Source: Neobacillus sp. Marseille-Q6967
GTDB lineage: Bacteria; Bacillota; Bacilli; Bacillales; Cytobacillaceae
Length of the DNA stretch: 64,000 nucleotides
NCBI RefSeq assembly: GCF_946151075.1
Contig: NZ_CAMGZB010000001.1
Coordinates: 434,001 to 498,000, forward strand
Direction: 5' to 3'
Part shown: one piece after another, positions 47,011-56,025 of the stretch
Layout: each line of letters opens with the position of its first letter
Numbering within the stretch: position 1 is the stretch's first letter
Program-made: the position numbers and the translations under genes
The notes under the pieces: generated by a model
The model's input: only the letters and a program-made list of their open reading frames with translations
What the model was told of the DNA's origin: nothing
The model's database searches: none

Positions 47011-48283
47011 ACGGTTCATTACTAAGGATAAAATTAAAAGTATTTTCAAGGTTTCCCCAAGAAGATATATATACTTCATTCTCAACCAAATTATCTATTT
47101 CTTTTATGTTTGACCAACCTACCAGTATCCCATATAAATTCACATTAGTATTTTTTACATTCTCAAAATCTTTTAAATACCCAAATAGTTTGTAGGCTCC
47201 ATCAACTAAATAATTCCTTTTATTAGACCGTTTTACCTCAATTATATAATAATTGGTCATAACCTCATCTTTTACTACCATAACTATATCAGGTCTTCTA
47301 AGTTTATCGCTTAGTCCATATAAATTCATTAATGGTCCATATTTACTTTTTGAAACAAACTCCTTTGGAATACCTTGAAAATATATATTGATTTCTTTAT
47401 TACCCCTTTTAAACCTACTAACAACCGAAGAACTGCCACCTATGAGGCCAATACTTTTTTCCACCCAACCACTATCCCTGGAAACTTCAAGTAACTTAAA
47501 AAGCACTGCAATTTCATACAATGTATCCTTGTTAAGGGGTTCTAAAGTTTTACCATGCAAAGTAGAATTTAGGTATTCAATAGGGTTACTTGCCATGAGA
47601 CAATAAACTCTTGCTACTTTTGCTAATTGAGTATACAATTGGCCACGAGCTCTTTCTGCTTGGGTAATAGTTTTATGATTTAAATCATGCATTTCTCCAA
47701 TTTTTCTAATATATGGATTGATAAGTAATTTGTTAGCTTTGAAGCCCCGCCGAGCAACAATATTAATCCATTTCTCCTTATTTTCTAAATCTTCGAGGTT
47801 TATTTCATCTTTCTCAATTTCAGTATTTATTAAATAATTACAGATAAGAGCAACCCTTCTTAATAAATAAAGCAACAGTCTATTTTCAGGCAAATCAAAA
47901 ATTGATGATCTTTGATTGCAAACAAAGATTGATGCATCTCCACCTGCGGAATGTCGTTCTTTTATTGTTTTACTCCAATTTATTTTTCCTTTAACATTCC
48001 CTCTCAATACTTTATGTTCAGTTAAAGATGTTTTAGAAAGACGTTTTAAAATAGAAGGAGCAGTTATATCTAGAAACTCTTTAACATTTTCATCAAGCAT
48101 AAAATACATGTAACTCAATATTTGTAAATTACTCTTTGATATATTAGTTAAACTTAAGAACACATCTTCTGCTGAAGCAACGGTTGAATTATTTTGGATA
48201 AACCTCCACAAATGCTTATTTGTTTGCTGTAAGATTTGAGTATGATTTTGTGAGGACCAACAATCGTTTTTATTTGTAATCAA
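47009..48283 (-). CDS. McrC-like (DUF2357/LlaJI-type) nuclease subunit
   Basis: 424 residues. The middle has VKGKINWSKTIKERHSAGGD and IFDLPENRLLLYLLRRV, a pattern seen in McrC/DUF2357 proteins, and the C-terminal part carries a PD-(D/E)xK nuclease core (LRRPDIVMVV then YYIIEVKRSNKRNYL; catalytic D, E and K near residues 334-351). It is the last gene after the AAA+ partner with a 26-base gap, as mcrC follows mcrB. It probably supplies the cutting activity of a GTP-dependent complex. TTG start with GAAGG. In BsuMI the corresponding gene would be ydjA. Confidence 0.78.
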   Translation of the reverse strand: MITNKNDCWSSQNHTQILQQTNKHLWRFIQNNSTVASAEDVFLSLTNISKSNLQILSYMYFMLDENVKEFLDITAPSILKRLSKTSLTEHKVLRGNVKGKINWSKTIKERHSAGGDASIFVCNQRSSIFDLPENRLLLYLLRRVALICNYLINTEIEKDEINLEDLENKEKWINIVARRGFKANKLLINPYIRKIGEMHDLNHKTITQAERARGQLYTQLAKVARVYCLMASNPIEYLNSTLHGKTLEPLNKDTLYEIAVLFKLLEVSRDSGWVEKSIGLIGGSSSVVSRFKRGNKEINIYFQGIPKEFVSKSKYGPLMNLYGLSDKLRRPDIVMVVKDEVMTNYYIIEVKRSNKRNYLVDGAYKLFGYLKDFENVKNTNVNLYGILVGWSNIKEIDNLVENEVYISSWGNLENTFNFILSNEP

Positions 48284-48309
48284 ATTAATTACCTTCTTTA
48301 AAAAGTTTT

Positions 48310-50151
48310 CTATTCAGTTGGTTCATCTTCTGTATCACTTTCTTCGTATAGATCATCTTGTAGTTTAGTTACTATATCTAATGCCTCTTCCTCGTCGCTT
48401 TCAATACTCTCTTCTAGCGATAGCCTTTTATCAATATTTCTAAAGAAATTGTTTGGTAAATCGAAAAAGTCAGTTACAAACCCTTTAAATATTTGCCTTT
48501 CCTGAATTGTAAGAAATAAGCCTAATTCTTGATATAAATTATGAATATCACTATGATCTAACCCTTCGTACTGTGGTACAACTGTTCCACAAATTGCCTC
48601 AATCCTACCTGTATTATTTGTAACACAAAAATATTCCATTATTTCAATAATAATTGCTGGTCCTAACGGTTTTGGTGTTACTTCAACTAGTTTATAGATA
48701 AATTTCTTATTCTCTTGCGTAAGCTTAGTATTTGTATTAATTAAATTAAAGTAATAGGTCATTTTAGGAATTGGTATTTCAATAAACGCAAATCTGCGCA
48801 TAAATGCATAAGAAAAGGCAAAAAGACTGTTCTTATCAAATGTATTCATAGTTCCTATAACTCGCCAGTTTTTTCCGATAAAATAAGTGCAAGAGGAAGG
48901 ATCATAATATGAGTCACTATTATTATGGTGTTTTATCTTTACAGGCAGGTTATTAGATTCAAATGGTAGTTCAACATTTTTACCCGATAATACAGTAAAT
49001 AATTGTCCAAAAGCCTTATCAATATCTGCGCGGTTTATCTCGTCAATTATAAGCCATTTATTTTCTTTAATACTTTTTAATACAATACCTTCACGAAACC
49101 TTAGTTTACCCGATTCATTGGGGTCAGGCATGTATCCACCTATGGTATCAAATGTATTCCAATCATCTGTAGCTGTACTAAGGATATAGCCATCGATATA
49201 ATTTGTTCTAACCCCTTCCTCAGCTGCTCTCTCAGCAATAGTTGTTTTCCCAGTTCCCGGAGGGCCAGTAAGAATAATATTTTTATTAATATTAATATAA
49301 TTCTTTAAATGTTGAATTGAGTTTATATCCATTTCAAGAGAGCCTTTAATTACGCTTATATCCGGATTGTATAAATTACTATAAACTCTTGGAGTTTGTA
49401 CCACTTGTTCCTCTTCGTCTTGAACTTCATTATCATTTTGTCTTTGTCTTTCCTCAAAGGACATTGTTTGCTTAACTAAATAAACCATTTCATCTTTAAC
49501 ATTGAGCATAAATCTTTCGCCAAATATTTCTGTAAGTGCTTCTTCAAAGTCAGGATAGTTATCCAATATTGCTCTAACAAGCCCAACTGCTTGTATTCCA
49601 TTAATAGCGCTTAACGCTTGGTTAGGTTCTCCCTTTGTCATAGGAGATATCCCAGGTAAATTGTATGTAGTTATATAGGGAACCAAATCTTCTTTTTTTA
49701 TATTCTCTTCAAGTAAGATATCGACATTAAGTTTTAGTTTAAAGTTCCTGCCCTCGTATCCAATATCATATGGTGCTGTATGCAGGTGTCCTATACCTAT
49801 TAAACCTGTTTCCCAAGTTACCTCTGGTCTACCTTTATCGCCCCCAAAAACAATAAAGATTATTTGATCGACCTCTAGTTCATCTCTAAACCGATTCAAC
49901 TGGAGCACTTCAATTGGATTATCAAAATCTGAAATAGACTCTACTGTTGCCGGGTTACCAGTTTTAATACTATAATAAACAAGTTCTTGGAGTTCTTCTT
50001 CCGAGAAAGGTATATGTCCTAGGTCCTCCGTCTCATCTAAAAAATCAACATCAATAGCATTTATAGTTTGAGCTGGAGATATTCCAACCTCAATTTCCTC
50101 CTCATCATCAAAAAGTGACAATGGTCTTTGTTCTTCTCTATTATCAGGCAT
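48310..50151 (-). CDS. McrB-like AAA+ GTPase, restriction subunit
   Basis: 613 residues. The N-terminal region (about 85-210; VTWETGLIGIGHLHTAPYD, PMTKGEPNQALSAI) looks like an EVE/PUA-type DNA-recognition domain. The AAA+ module has Walker A LTGPPGTGKTTIAE near residue 290, Walker B WLIIDEINRAD and the McrB signature GTMNTFDKNS, then an arginine-rich MRRFAFIEIP. Both termini are strongly acidic. It is expected to form a GTP-driven ring that activates the McrC-like nuclease. In BsuMI/LlaJI-type systems such a GTPase is a restriction subunit that acts on specific unmethylated sites. Confidence 0.85.
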   Translation of the reverse strand: MPDNREEQRPLSLFDDEEEIEVGISPAQTINAIDVDFLDETEDLGHIPFSEEELQELVYYSIKTGNPATVESISDFDNPIEVLQLNRFRDELEVDQIIFIVFGGDKGRPEVTWETGLIGIGHLHTAPYDIGYEGRNFKLKLNVDILLEENIKKEDLVPYITTYNLPGISPMTKGEPNQALSAINGIQAVGLVRAILDNYPDFEEALTEIFGERFMLNVKDEMVYLVKQTMSFEERQRQNDNEVQDEEEQVVQTPRVYSNLYNPDISVIKGSLEMDINSIQHLKNYININKNIILTGPPGTGKTTIAERAAEEGVRTNYIDGYILSTATDDWNTFDTIGGYMPDPNESGKLRFREGIVLKSIKENKWLIIDEINRADIDKAFGQLFTVLSGKNVELPFESNNLPVKIKHHNNSDSYYDPSSCTYFIGKNWRVIGTMNTFDKNSLFAFSYAFMRRFAFIEIPIPKMTYYFNLINTNTKLTQENKKFIYKLVEVTPKPLGPAIIIEIMEYFCVTNNTGRIEAICGTVVPQYEGLDHSDIHNLYQELGLFLTIQERQIFKGFVTDFFDLPNNFFRNIDKRLSLEESIESDEEEALDIVTKLQDDLYEESDTEDEPTE

Positions 50152-50213
50152 TTATACACCACTCCTAATCTTCCCTTAAATATCTTGTTTTTAAATTCTT
50201 CCCAAATTTACGT

Positions 50214-51084
50214 TTACTTTAAGAAATCATCTTTAGTTATTTTCTTCACAAGTTCATCAATACTTTTAAAATTGCCCACTTGAATATAATAATTACAAGC
50301 ATCCATCTTTGTATTAATACTTCCTAAATAAGAGTTCTTAGGAATAATATACTTATTCTTTATAATATGCTTTAATGTTTCATTTGAAATTACACCTGAT
50401 ACTTCATAATCAAAACTAGAATTATATTCATTATCTTTTATATCAAAAAGTCTTTTAAAATTTCTCTTCATACGCAATAACTTCTTTAGAAAGACTATCA
50501 TCGGTTATAAGCCTATCTTGTTTCAAGTATTGATTATTTCTCATGATATTTTCTATAGATGGTTTAATCCTAACTAAGATAAAATAATCATATGTATAAT
50601 CTGTATCTCCTCTTTTCTTATTTGGAATATACTCGCCATTTATACCCCAGTCTTTTGTTTCAAGGAGCAATAACTGCCCAAAGAATTTTGTTGATTTTAT
50701 AGAAATTTTATATTTTTTATTATAGATAAAATCATAGTTATCCCATTCTCCGAGACCATAAACATCAATATCTGGATTTTCAAGATTAATTCCTTTCGTT
50801 GCTAGGTGTTCTTGTACAGCAAATTCAGCCAATTTCCCTTGAAAAGTATTTGCAAATTTTTCACCATTAAATCTACTCTTATCACCACCACTTCGTGTAC
50901 TCCGATGTTCCCCTTTCCCTCCAAAACTCATTTCAAAAGCAAAGTCGAACACATTTTTAACTTTATTGTTTAAAAATGTACCATCCTTCTTAAAATATCT
51001 TTTTTTGGTAAATTGATAGATATCAACCATTTTTCTTTTACCTTTTATTATTACGCTTTTTCTTACTCTTATTAATTTAGTCAA
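50214..51084 (-). pseudogene. PD-(D/E)xK restriction subunit, frameshifted near its 3' end
   Basis: Frame 1 (TTG 51084, CAGGAG upstream, or ATG 51030) encodes 209 residues with a nuclease core: FQGKLAEFAVQEHL, DIDVYGLGEWDNYDF, YKISIKSTKFFGQLLLLE, and stops at 50455. Frame 2 (50214-50501) overlaps it and continues with FKRLFDIKDN, FDYEVSGVISNETLKHII and INTKMDACNYYIQVGNF, which looks like the C-terminal domain of the same protein. Removing one base in the A run at 50457-50460 (T run on the coding strand, TTT TAA) restores a single reading frame of about 290 codons. Either a disabling indel or a +1 frameshift signal. Its position matches ydiR of BsuMI. Confidence 0.65.
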
Positions 51085-51670
51085 TAAAGGTCAACTCCTG
51101 ATATAAAATACATATATACTTTTCTAATAAAAAATCACAACAATGTCATTATTTGTTAAATTAATCTTATCAAATGGAGCGTACAAAATATAGGACCATT
51201 TACTTAGAAAAAATAAGAACAGGTAATCTGCAAAAAGTTTATAATAGTATTCATAAAATCAAAATAGTAATCTTCTTACATGTAATAGAAAAAGCATTAA
51301 ACAATTTAATAGATCAAAAATATTATTTCTATAAATTAATTGAGATTATTATTTATTGTTCAACAAAGGTTGGCGTAATTTAGAGATAATATTGTTGAAT
51401 ATCCCTTTAGAGAAGAAGAGGATGATTGGTCAAGTATATATTTCTTTGGTGAATGCCTTAAATGAAAATAATCCCCTACGGTGATCCATTTGGGATAATA
51501 TTAAATTGAGACATAAGGATACATATGAATAAGGTTTGTTTTATGTATCTGAGTATCCCTAGAATTAAGAAAATAACTAAAGAATTATATATTCCAATAT
51601 TACACTCGACTTATGAGTATCAATTAAAAATAAAAAAGAGAAGCCTTTAAATGCTTCTCTTTCATAATAA
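51085..51670. other. 586-bp gap without a convincing gene
   Basis: AT-rich spacer between the frameshifted nuclease and methyltransferase 2. A plus-strand frame at 51174-51383 has no ribosome binding site. A short plus-strand stretch ending near 51464 (EYPFREEEDDWSSIYFFGEC) could be the tail of a lost gene. A terminator lies at the right end. Confidence 0.5.
51626..51661 (-). terminator. Terminator of methyltransferase 2
   Basis: AAGAGAAGC/GCTTCTCTT stem with minus-strand TTTTTTA tail. Confidence 0.85.
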
Positions 51671-52771
51671 TTAAATTTGTAAAGCTGTTGGAGCTTCTTC
51701 AATCTCATTTCTTTCGTATACAGCATCAAGTGCTGCAATAAAATTTTCTGCAATTCGTTTGATAACTGGCACACTAACTGCATTTCCAGCTTGTTTATAA
51801 ATATGAGAATTAGCCATTCCTTCTGGAATCAGAAAATCTTCATCTACAGGGAAACCTTGGAATCTCAGAGCTTCTTTAGGTGTTAGTTTTCTATATCCCC
51901 AATCATCAATGATTAAAGGAACATTATGGCCACCAGTACCCATGTTAGCAGTCAAAGTAGGGCAAACGTTGCTTTGATTTTCTCTGATATATACTCTACG
52001 CAGTTGGTATACAGTATCTCTTCGCGTCATTGCTTCTTGTATCATATTATAATATTGACTATTAACAGTATAATAAAATGCAGGGTCTTGTTGTTGATGA
52101 CGGTCAAGAATATCATCAATTGTCCTTGTTAGTTCCATTCGGTCTGGCCATACAAAGTTGTTTAAAGCCTCTTCTTCCCTAAAGCCGACAATAAATATAC
52201 GTTCCCGGTTCTGAGGAATATTACCGTACTCCATTGTATTCATAACCCTACTATCAATGTGATATCCACTTTCTCTTAACATTTGTTCAATAACCCTGAA
52301 TGTATTCCCGTTATCGTGGCCTCTAAGATTTTTGACATTTTCTAAAAAAATTGCCTTTGGTTCCTTTACACGGATAAAACGGATTACATCAAAGAATAAT
52401 GTTCCTCTTGGATCTTTGGCCTCAGTATATCCTCTGCACTCTGGACAAACGGCTCCATTAATGTACTCATCATATGTCACACTATGTTCATGGTGGCAAT
52501 CATGACATTGATATTTCATTCCATGCCTTTGGCCTGCAACGGAAAAGGCAACACAAGGCCAACCTGCTGTTATAATATCAGTTTCAGGCATTTGATTTGC
52601 TTGTAAGTTACGAATATCATCCTCTATTAACTCGTGATTAAAATTTGTTCTATATGTGATACAAGCATTCCTGTCCATTTCGTTAGCCCAAATTATACTT
52701 GCGCCTGCTTGTTCAAAACCTTTATCAATTCCACCTATACCAGCAAAAAGTGATGATACTGTATATGGCAT
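51671..52771 (-). CDS. DNA (cytosine-5-)-methyltransferase 2, with zinc-ribbon insert
   Basis: 366 residues with m5C motifs I (VSSLFAGIGGIDKGF), IV (AGWPCVAFSVAGQ), VI (IFLENVKNLRGHD), VIII (GNIPQNRERIFIVGF) and X (YKQAGNAVSVPVIKR). Between motif IV and the next core segment an extra 35 or so residues form a CxxC..CxxC zinc ribbon (YQCHDCHHEHS ... GAVCPECRG). The recognition segment (VYQLRRVYIRENQSNVCP, TLTANMGTGGHNVPL) is nearly the same as in methyltransferase 1, so both probably modify the same or overlapping sites. I use ATG 52771 with AGGAGG. Confidence 0.94.
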   Translation of the reverse strand: MPYTVSSLFAGIGGIDKGFEQAGASIIWANEMDRNACITYRTNFNHELIEDDIRNLQANQMPETDIITAGWPCVAFSVAGQRHGMKYQCHDCHHEHSVTYDEYINGAVCPECRGYTEAKDPRGTLFFDVIRFIRVKEPKAIFLENVKNLRGHDNGNTFRVIEQMLRESGYHIDSRVMNTMEYGNIPQNRERIFIVGFREEEALNNFVWPDRMELTRTIDDILDRHQQQDPAFYYTVNSQYYNMIQEAMTRRDTVYQLRRVYIRENQSNVCPTLTANMGTGGHNVPLIIDDWGYRKLTPKEALRFQGFPVDEDFLIPEGMANSHIYKQAGNAVSVPVIKRIAENFIAALDAVYERNEIEEAPTALQI

Positions 52772-52794
52772 TTTTAAGCCTCCTACTATTATCA

Positions 52795-52818
52795 TTATCG
52801 AATATACGTTCTCGATAA
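52795..52818. promoter_or_regulatory. Inverted repeat TTATCGA-N10-TCGATAA before methyltransferase 2
   Basis: Perfect 7-bp arms just upstream of the ribosome binding site, with an overlapping CTCG-ATAA-CGAG dyad at 52811-52822. A candidate operator for autoregulation by the methyltransferase or an HTH protein. Confidence 0.5.
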
Positions 52819-52822
52819 CGAG

Positions 52823-53098
52823 ATATAATAATTCATTCTATCATAAATTGTCGAATTTGGTTGCCCTCATGGTTATAATTTTATATCTTTTTATAAAGAG
52901 AATAAATGGAATAAATACCATATTTAAATAATCTATCAGATCTATAAAACCAACGGTTGTATTAAAGGGTGTTGCGACCAGAACAACTTACAATTTAGCA
53001 CAATTAATATTTAAAGTTGACTAAAATGTTAAAAGTATAAGAATAGAATGGGCTGGTAATTATTATTCACTTTATAGTTAGAATTCAAAAAACAATTA
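52823..53098. other. AT-rich intergenic DNA, no gene seen
   Basis: Part of the 525-bp gap between methyltransferase 2 and the NucS-like gene. It presumably holds the methyltransferase promoter; no ORF with a binding site was found. Confidence 0.5.
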
Positions 53099-53129
53099 AA
53101 AAGCAGTGAGCATATTTCTCACCGCTTTC
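53099..53129 (-). terminator. Hairpin downstream of the NucS-like gene
   Basis: AAAGC-GTGAG/CTCAC-GCTTT stem with T-rich minus-strand tail, 165 bases beyond the stop. Confidence 0.7.
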
Positions 53130-53296
53130 TTATACTTTTTGTTTTTATTATTTAACCATTGCTAAATTTTTTTCGGCAACGTTTATTATTAAATTCATGA
53201 TTTGACTTTAAAATTTAATTCAAACTTTCTCATCAGTTTGTTCAGCTTTCGTTAAGCTTTTAACATTTCATCCTGTTAAATTTAGCAATTAGCCTT

Positions 53297-54376
53297 TTAA
53301 TTAAATGTTAATTTACTTTCAATAAAACTCTTAAATTTGATAAATTTATTTAAGTAAACTTCTGTATAATGTTGAATATCTTTACCTTCCTCAATAGGAA
53401 TTAACAGGTTGATTGAGTATTTCTCACTACTTCTTTTTCCACCTTGCTCAAATTCAATTTTTAGATCTAATGTCGTTTTTAACTCTTCACCATATTGTTC
53501 ATATATTCTTGTTAAAAGCTCCTGTCCTTCTTCTTTATATGATTCTATTGAAATCCCTAATTCATTTTTTCTTTTTCCATAACCAAAAATAAAATTTAAT
53601 GGTCTATTTAAAAATTTCCTACCTACCATATATGACCTTGTCCCAGCATAACTTACCTTATAATCAGTTGTTCGGTTTATTTCACTTGCGATCGTTTTAA
53701 AAAATGTTGAAACATCATTATTAATATTTAACCGTTTATTTTGATCTTTCACCTTTTTATTTATGTAATAGTCTTCCAAACGATATGGCGGAACAATTTG
53801 ATTAATATCGACAATAATTTTTTCTTCTACCTTATATGGTTTAATAGAAATACATTTAATATTTATGTTATTTTCATTTAACCACGCACAAACAGATAGG
53901 ATTCTTTTATCAATTTCTTTACCAATAATAATAATTCTTTGGGTGTTATTTATAATTGTTATTAACTCTTCCCCGTCTTCTATATTAAAAAAAGACTGTA
54001 GTTCGTCCAATGCATTAATGTTAAGACCATTTTTATCTATGTAATCTGAATAAATTTCAACAACATCATTTGGACTAAGACGCGAGCAATAAGAAGCATA
54101 TTTTAGTGCTTGAAAGTCAACATTACTGCCTGTAAAATCTCTTTTTACCTCAATTATTACTAAGTTTCCTTCTTTATCTAATGCTAATAAATCTAACCTC
54201 TCATTTACTTCAAACTTATCATACTCATGTGCAATAATCAGCAATTCTTCATCTAAAACCTCAGGATTTTTCCTTATCCATTCCTCGATATGTTGACGTT
54301 CTTTTAGGTCATTTTCATAAAATGTTGTTTCTTTTACTTCTTCTAATCTGTTTTCATTATCATTTAAAATAAACAT
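53297..54376 (-). CDS. NucS/DUF91-type PD-(D/E)xK endonuclease
   Basis: 359 residues. The N-terminal domain (about 20-130) matches the NucS-like nuclease fold: ERQHIEEWIRKNPEVLDEEL, VNERLDLLALDKEGNLVIIE followed by VKRDFTG with the D..ExK catalytic residues, and DFQALKYASYCS. The C-terminal half (SEINRTTDYKVSYAGTRSYM, LGISIESYKEEGQELL) resembles a DUF4268-like domain. I use ATG 54376 (GGAGG nine bases upstream). Such genes are common in defence islands; a role in DNA restriction or repair is likely, but the partner and target are unknown. Confidence 0.75.
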   Translation of the reverse strand: MFILNDNENRLEEVKETTFYENDLKERQHIEEWIRKNPEVLDEELLIIAHEYDKFEVNERLDLLALDKEGNLVIIEVKRDFTGSNVDFQALKYASYCSRLSPNDVVEIYSDYIDKNGLNINALDELQSFFNIEDGEELITIINNTQRIIIIGKEIDKRILSVCAWLNENNINIKCISIKPYKVEEKIIVDINQIVPPYRLEDYYINKKVKDQNKRLNINNDVSTFFKTIASEINRTTDYKVSYAGTRSYMVGRKFLNRPLNFIFGYGKRKNELGISIESYKEEGQELLTRIYEQYGEELKTTLDLKIEFEQGGKRSSEKYSINLLIPIEEGKDIQHYTEVYLNKFIKFKSFIESKLTFN

Positions 54377-54522
54377 AATGTTTAACCTCCAGCCAATGAG
54401 AAATATTCTTTTGTTATTTACCAAGATATTCAAATTCTTTTTCAGCTAATGTGAGATTTGATTATAAATAATACCTCACAACCTTCGTCGAACTAGCTCA
54501 GCTCGGTGTATCATGGATAATT

Positions 54523-54978
54523 TCATACCGAATTTTGATGATAAAAGTCTACTAACTCTAAAAGAGATGCCTCATTAAATCGCAGGCTGATTCCATGCAG
54601 ACGTAATCCCTCTTTAAAATATCTGTCATAGGCCGGCACGTTTCTATATACACCAAGTAGGATTTTAGATGCTAACGTATCCGTAACCGTTAAATCTTTG
54701 TCATCGCCATTGATTTGAGGAATGTTTTTTATGTATGCATACGTCGTCTCATTGATCAATATATCTAAGCCTTGGAAAGTTGATTGATTCATTTGCAGCT
54801 GGAGTTCTCCATCAAAATACTTATCGTATTTAGGATTCTTTACAACATTATTTAAAAAGTATTGATGGATCCGGTAATCTTTTTGAAGTACAAACGCTCC
54901 CCCGCGCAGCATCCCCCAACTTGCAAGATAAAAAGCAAAATGAAGACAAGCATGGTCAAAAGTATTCTTATTATCCAT
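54523..54978 (-). CDS. Unknown protein, possibly N-terminally truncated
   Basis: 151 residues with ACLHFAFYLASWGMLRGGAF and VLQKDYRIHQYFL near the start, a stretch I associate with a widespread family of unknown function whose members carry more residues before it. Only a weak AAGGGA abuts the start codon, and a stop lies a few codons upstream, so the gene may have lost its beginning. No catalytic motif is evident. It lies between the NucS-like gene and small unknown genes on the same strand. Confidence 0.55.
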   Translation of the reverse strand: MDNKNTFDHACLHFAFYLASWGMLRGGAFVLQKDYRIHQYFLNNVVKNPKYDKYFDGELQLQMNQSTFQGLDILINETTYAYIKNIPQINGDDKDLTVTDTLASKILLGVYRNVPAYDRYFKEGLRLHGISLRFNEASLLELVDFYHQNSV

Positions 54979-55124
54979 TCCCTTGTGGTTGTTATAAAAA
55001 AGTTATAAAAATGCTCCTAGGACTTAAACCGATGATGTTTTTCCGACATTGATAGCTTATAATATTTAGAAGTAATATCAATAATCAAGATTCCACCTCA
55101 AACAAAAATTTGGTAAACAACTAA

Positions 55125-55439
55125 CTATCCTTGTTTCAATAATTCCCTTGCCCTATTTTTTATATCATTCGTTATTATTTTATGTGTTGAAGTTATTACT
55201 TCATTTAACGCTTCTTTTTGCCAATCATGCTTAAATATCCTAAGCGCGGCGTTAATTCTCGTTATTTGTCCCCTTAATTCACTTGCATTGGGATTTGACT
55301 CTAATAACTTTTTTGCAAATAATTCCTTATCCTCTTTCGTTAGGTTCCTTCCTTTAAGGTATAAGCGTTGATAATTCTCATAAAAATCTACAAAACTCTT
55401 TTTTCCTATACTAGCTAACAACCTCTTCATTTCATCCAT
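55125..55439 (-). CDS. Small helical unknown protein
   Basis: 104 residues with a good AGGAGG nine bases before ATG 55439. It is rich in charged helices (KRLLASIGKKSFVDFYENYQ, ITRINAALRIFKHDWQKEAL). I do not recognise it. It may be transcribed with the DUF697-like gene upstream, although a hairpin lies between them. Confidence 0.6.
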   Translation of the reverse strand: MDEMKRLLASIGKKSFVDFYENYQRLYLKGRNLTKEDKELFAKKLLESNPNASELRGQITRINAALRIFKHDWQKEALNEVITSTHKIITNDIKNRARELLKQG

Positions 55440-55483
55440 ATAATATCCTCCTGTAAAAAATATGAATAAGATGCCCCAATATC

Positions 55484-55512
55484 AAAAATACCTATTCTGT
55501 TAAGGAATAGGC
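55484..55512 (-). terminator. Terminator of the DUF697-like gene
   Basis: CCTATTC/GAATAGG stem with TATTTTTG on the minus strand. Confidence 0.75.
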
Positions 55513-55521
55513 ATCATTTTT

Positions 55522-56025
55522 TTAGTTGAGGACTTTTTCTTTATTTGCTGATTCCTCTTTCTTCATTGCAATAATACGCCTGCAAACCTCATAGCATTCA
55601 TCTATATGAGAATTTCCAAGATACTTCATGGCTCCGAAGCTAATACCGGCCGATACGGCTTGACCAACAAAAGGAATAAACTTTGTAACCTGCTTCACGG
55701 CTACACGTGCACCAACCTTTTTTAATAAAAGTGCTATAGTTTGTTTTGTAATCATTTTTCCAACAAGCTTACTTCCAAAGGAAGTGATAATGACCATAAT
55801 TTGCCCTTTAAGGGCTGCATCCATTTGATCAATTTGTTCTGGTGATAACCCAAATTTTCGGTTAATAGCGGGGAGCAGTTCCATCATTATAGCAACATCA
55901 GCTCCGATATCAGCCCCTGGAACAGGTACGACTGCAGCAGCTGCTGAAGCAGTTGCCCGTTTATTAACCATCGATTTACATTCTTCTCTGATTCGATCCA
56001 ATTCTCTTATACTATTTGGAAACAT
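55522..56025 (-). CDS. DUF697-like membrane-associated protein
   Basis: 167 residues. Alanine- and glycine-rich hydrophobic stretches (ASAAAAVVPVPGADIGADVA, KFIPFVGQAVSAGISFGAM) separated by helices (LSPEQIDQMDAALKG, VGARVAVKQVT) resemble DUF697/EcsC-like proteins linked to GTPases or phage defence in some genomes. No GTPase is encoded nearby. Function unknown. Confidence 0.65.
   Translation of the reverse strand: MFPNSIRELDRIREECKSMVNKRATASAAAAVVPVPGADIGADVAIMMELLPAINRKFGLSPEQIDQMDAALKGQIMVIITSFGSKLVGKMITKQTIALLLKKVGARVAVKQVTKFIPFVGQAVSAGISFGAMKYLGNSHIDECYEVCRRIIAMKKEESANKEKVLN

Noticed and set aside
47009..50151. Classical methylation-dependent type IV McrBC
   Set aside because: Domain content fits, but two m5C methyltransferases and a third nuclease subunit alongside make a BsuMI/LlaJI-type system more likely; not excluded.
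51174..51383. 69-residue plus-strand ORF between nuclease and methyltransferase 2
   Set aside because: No binding site, AT-driven composition and no recognisable motif.
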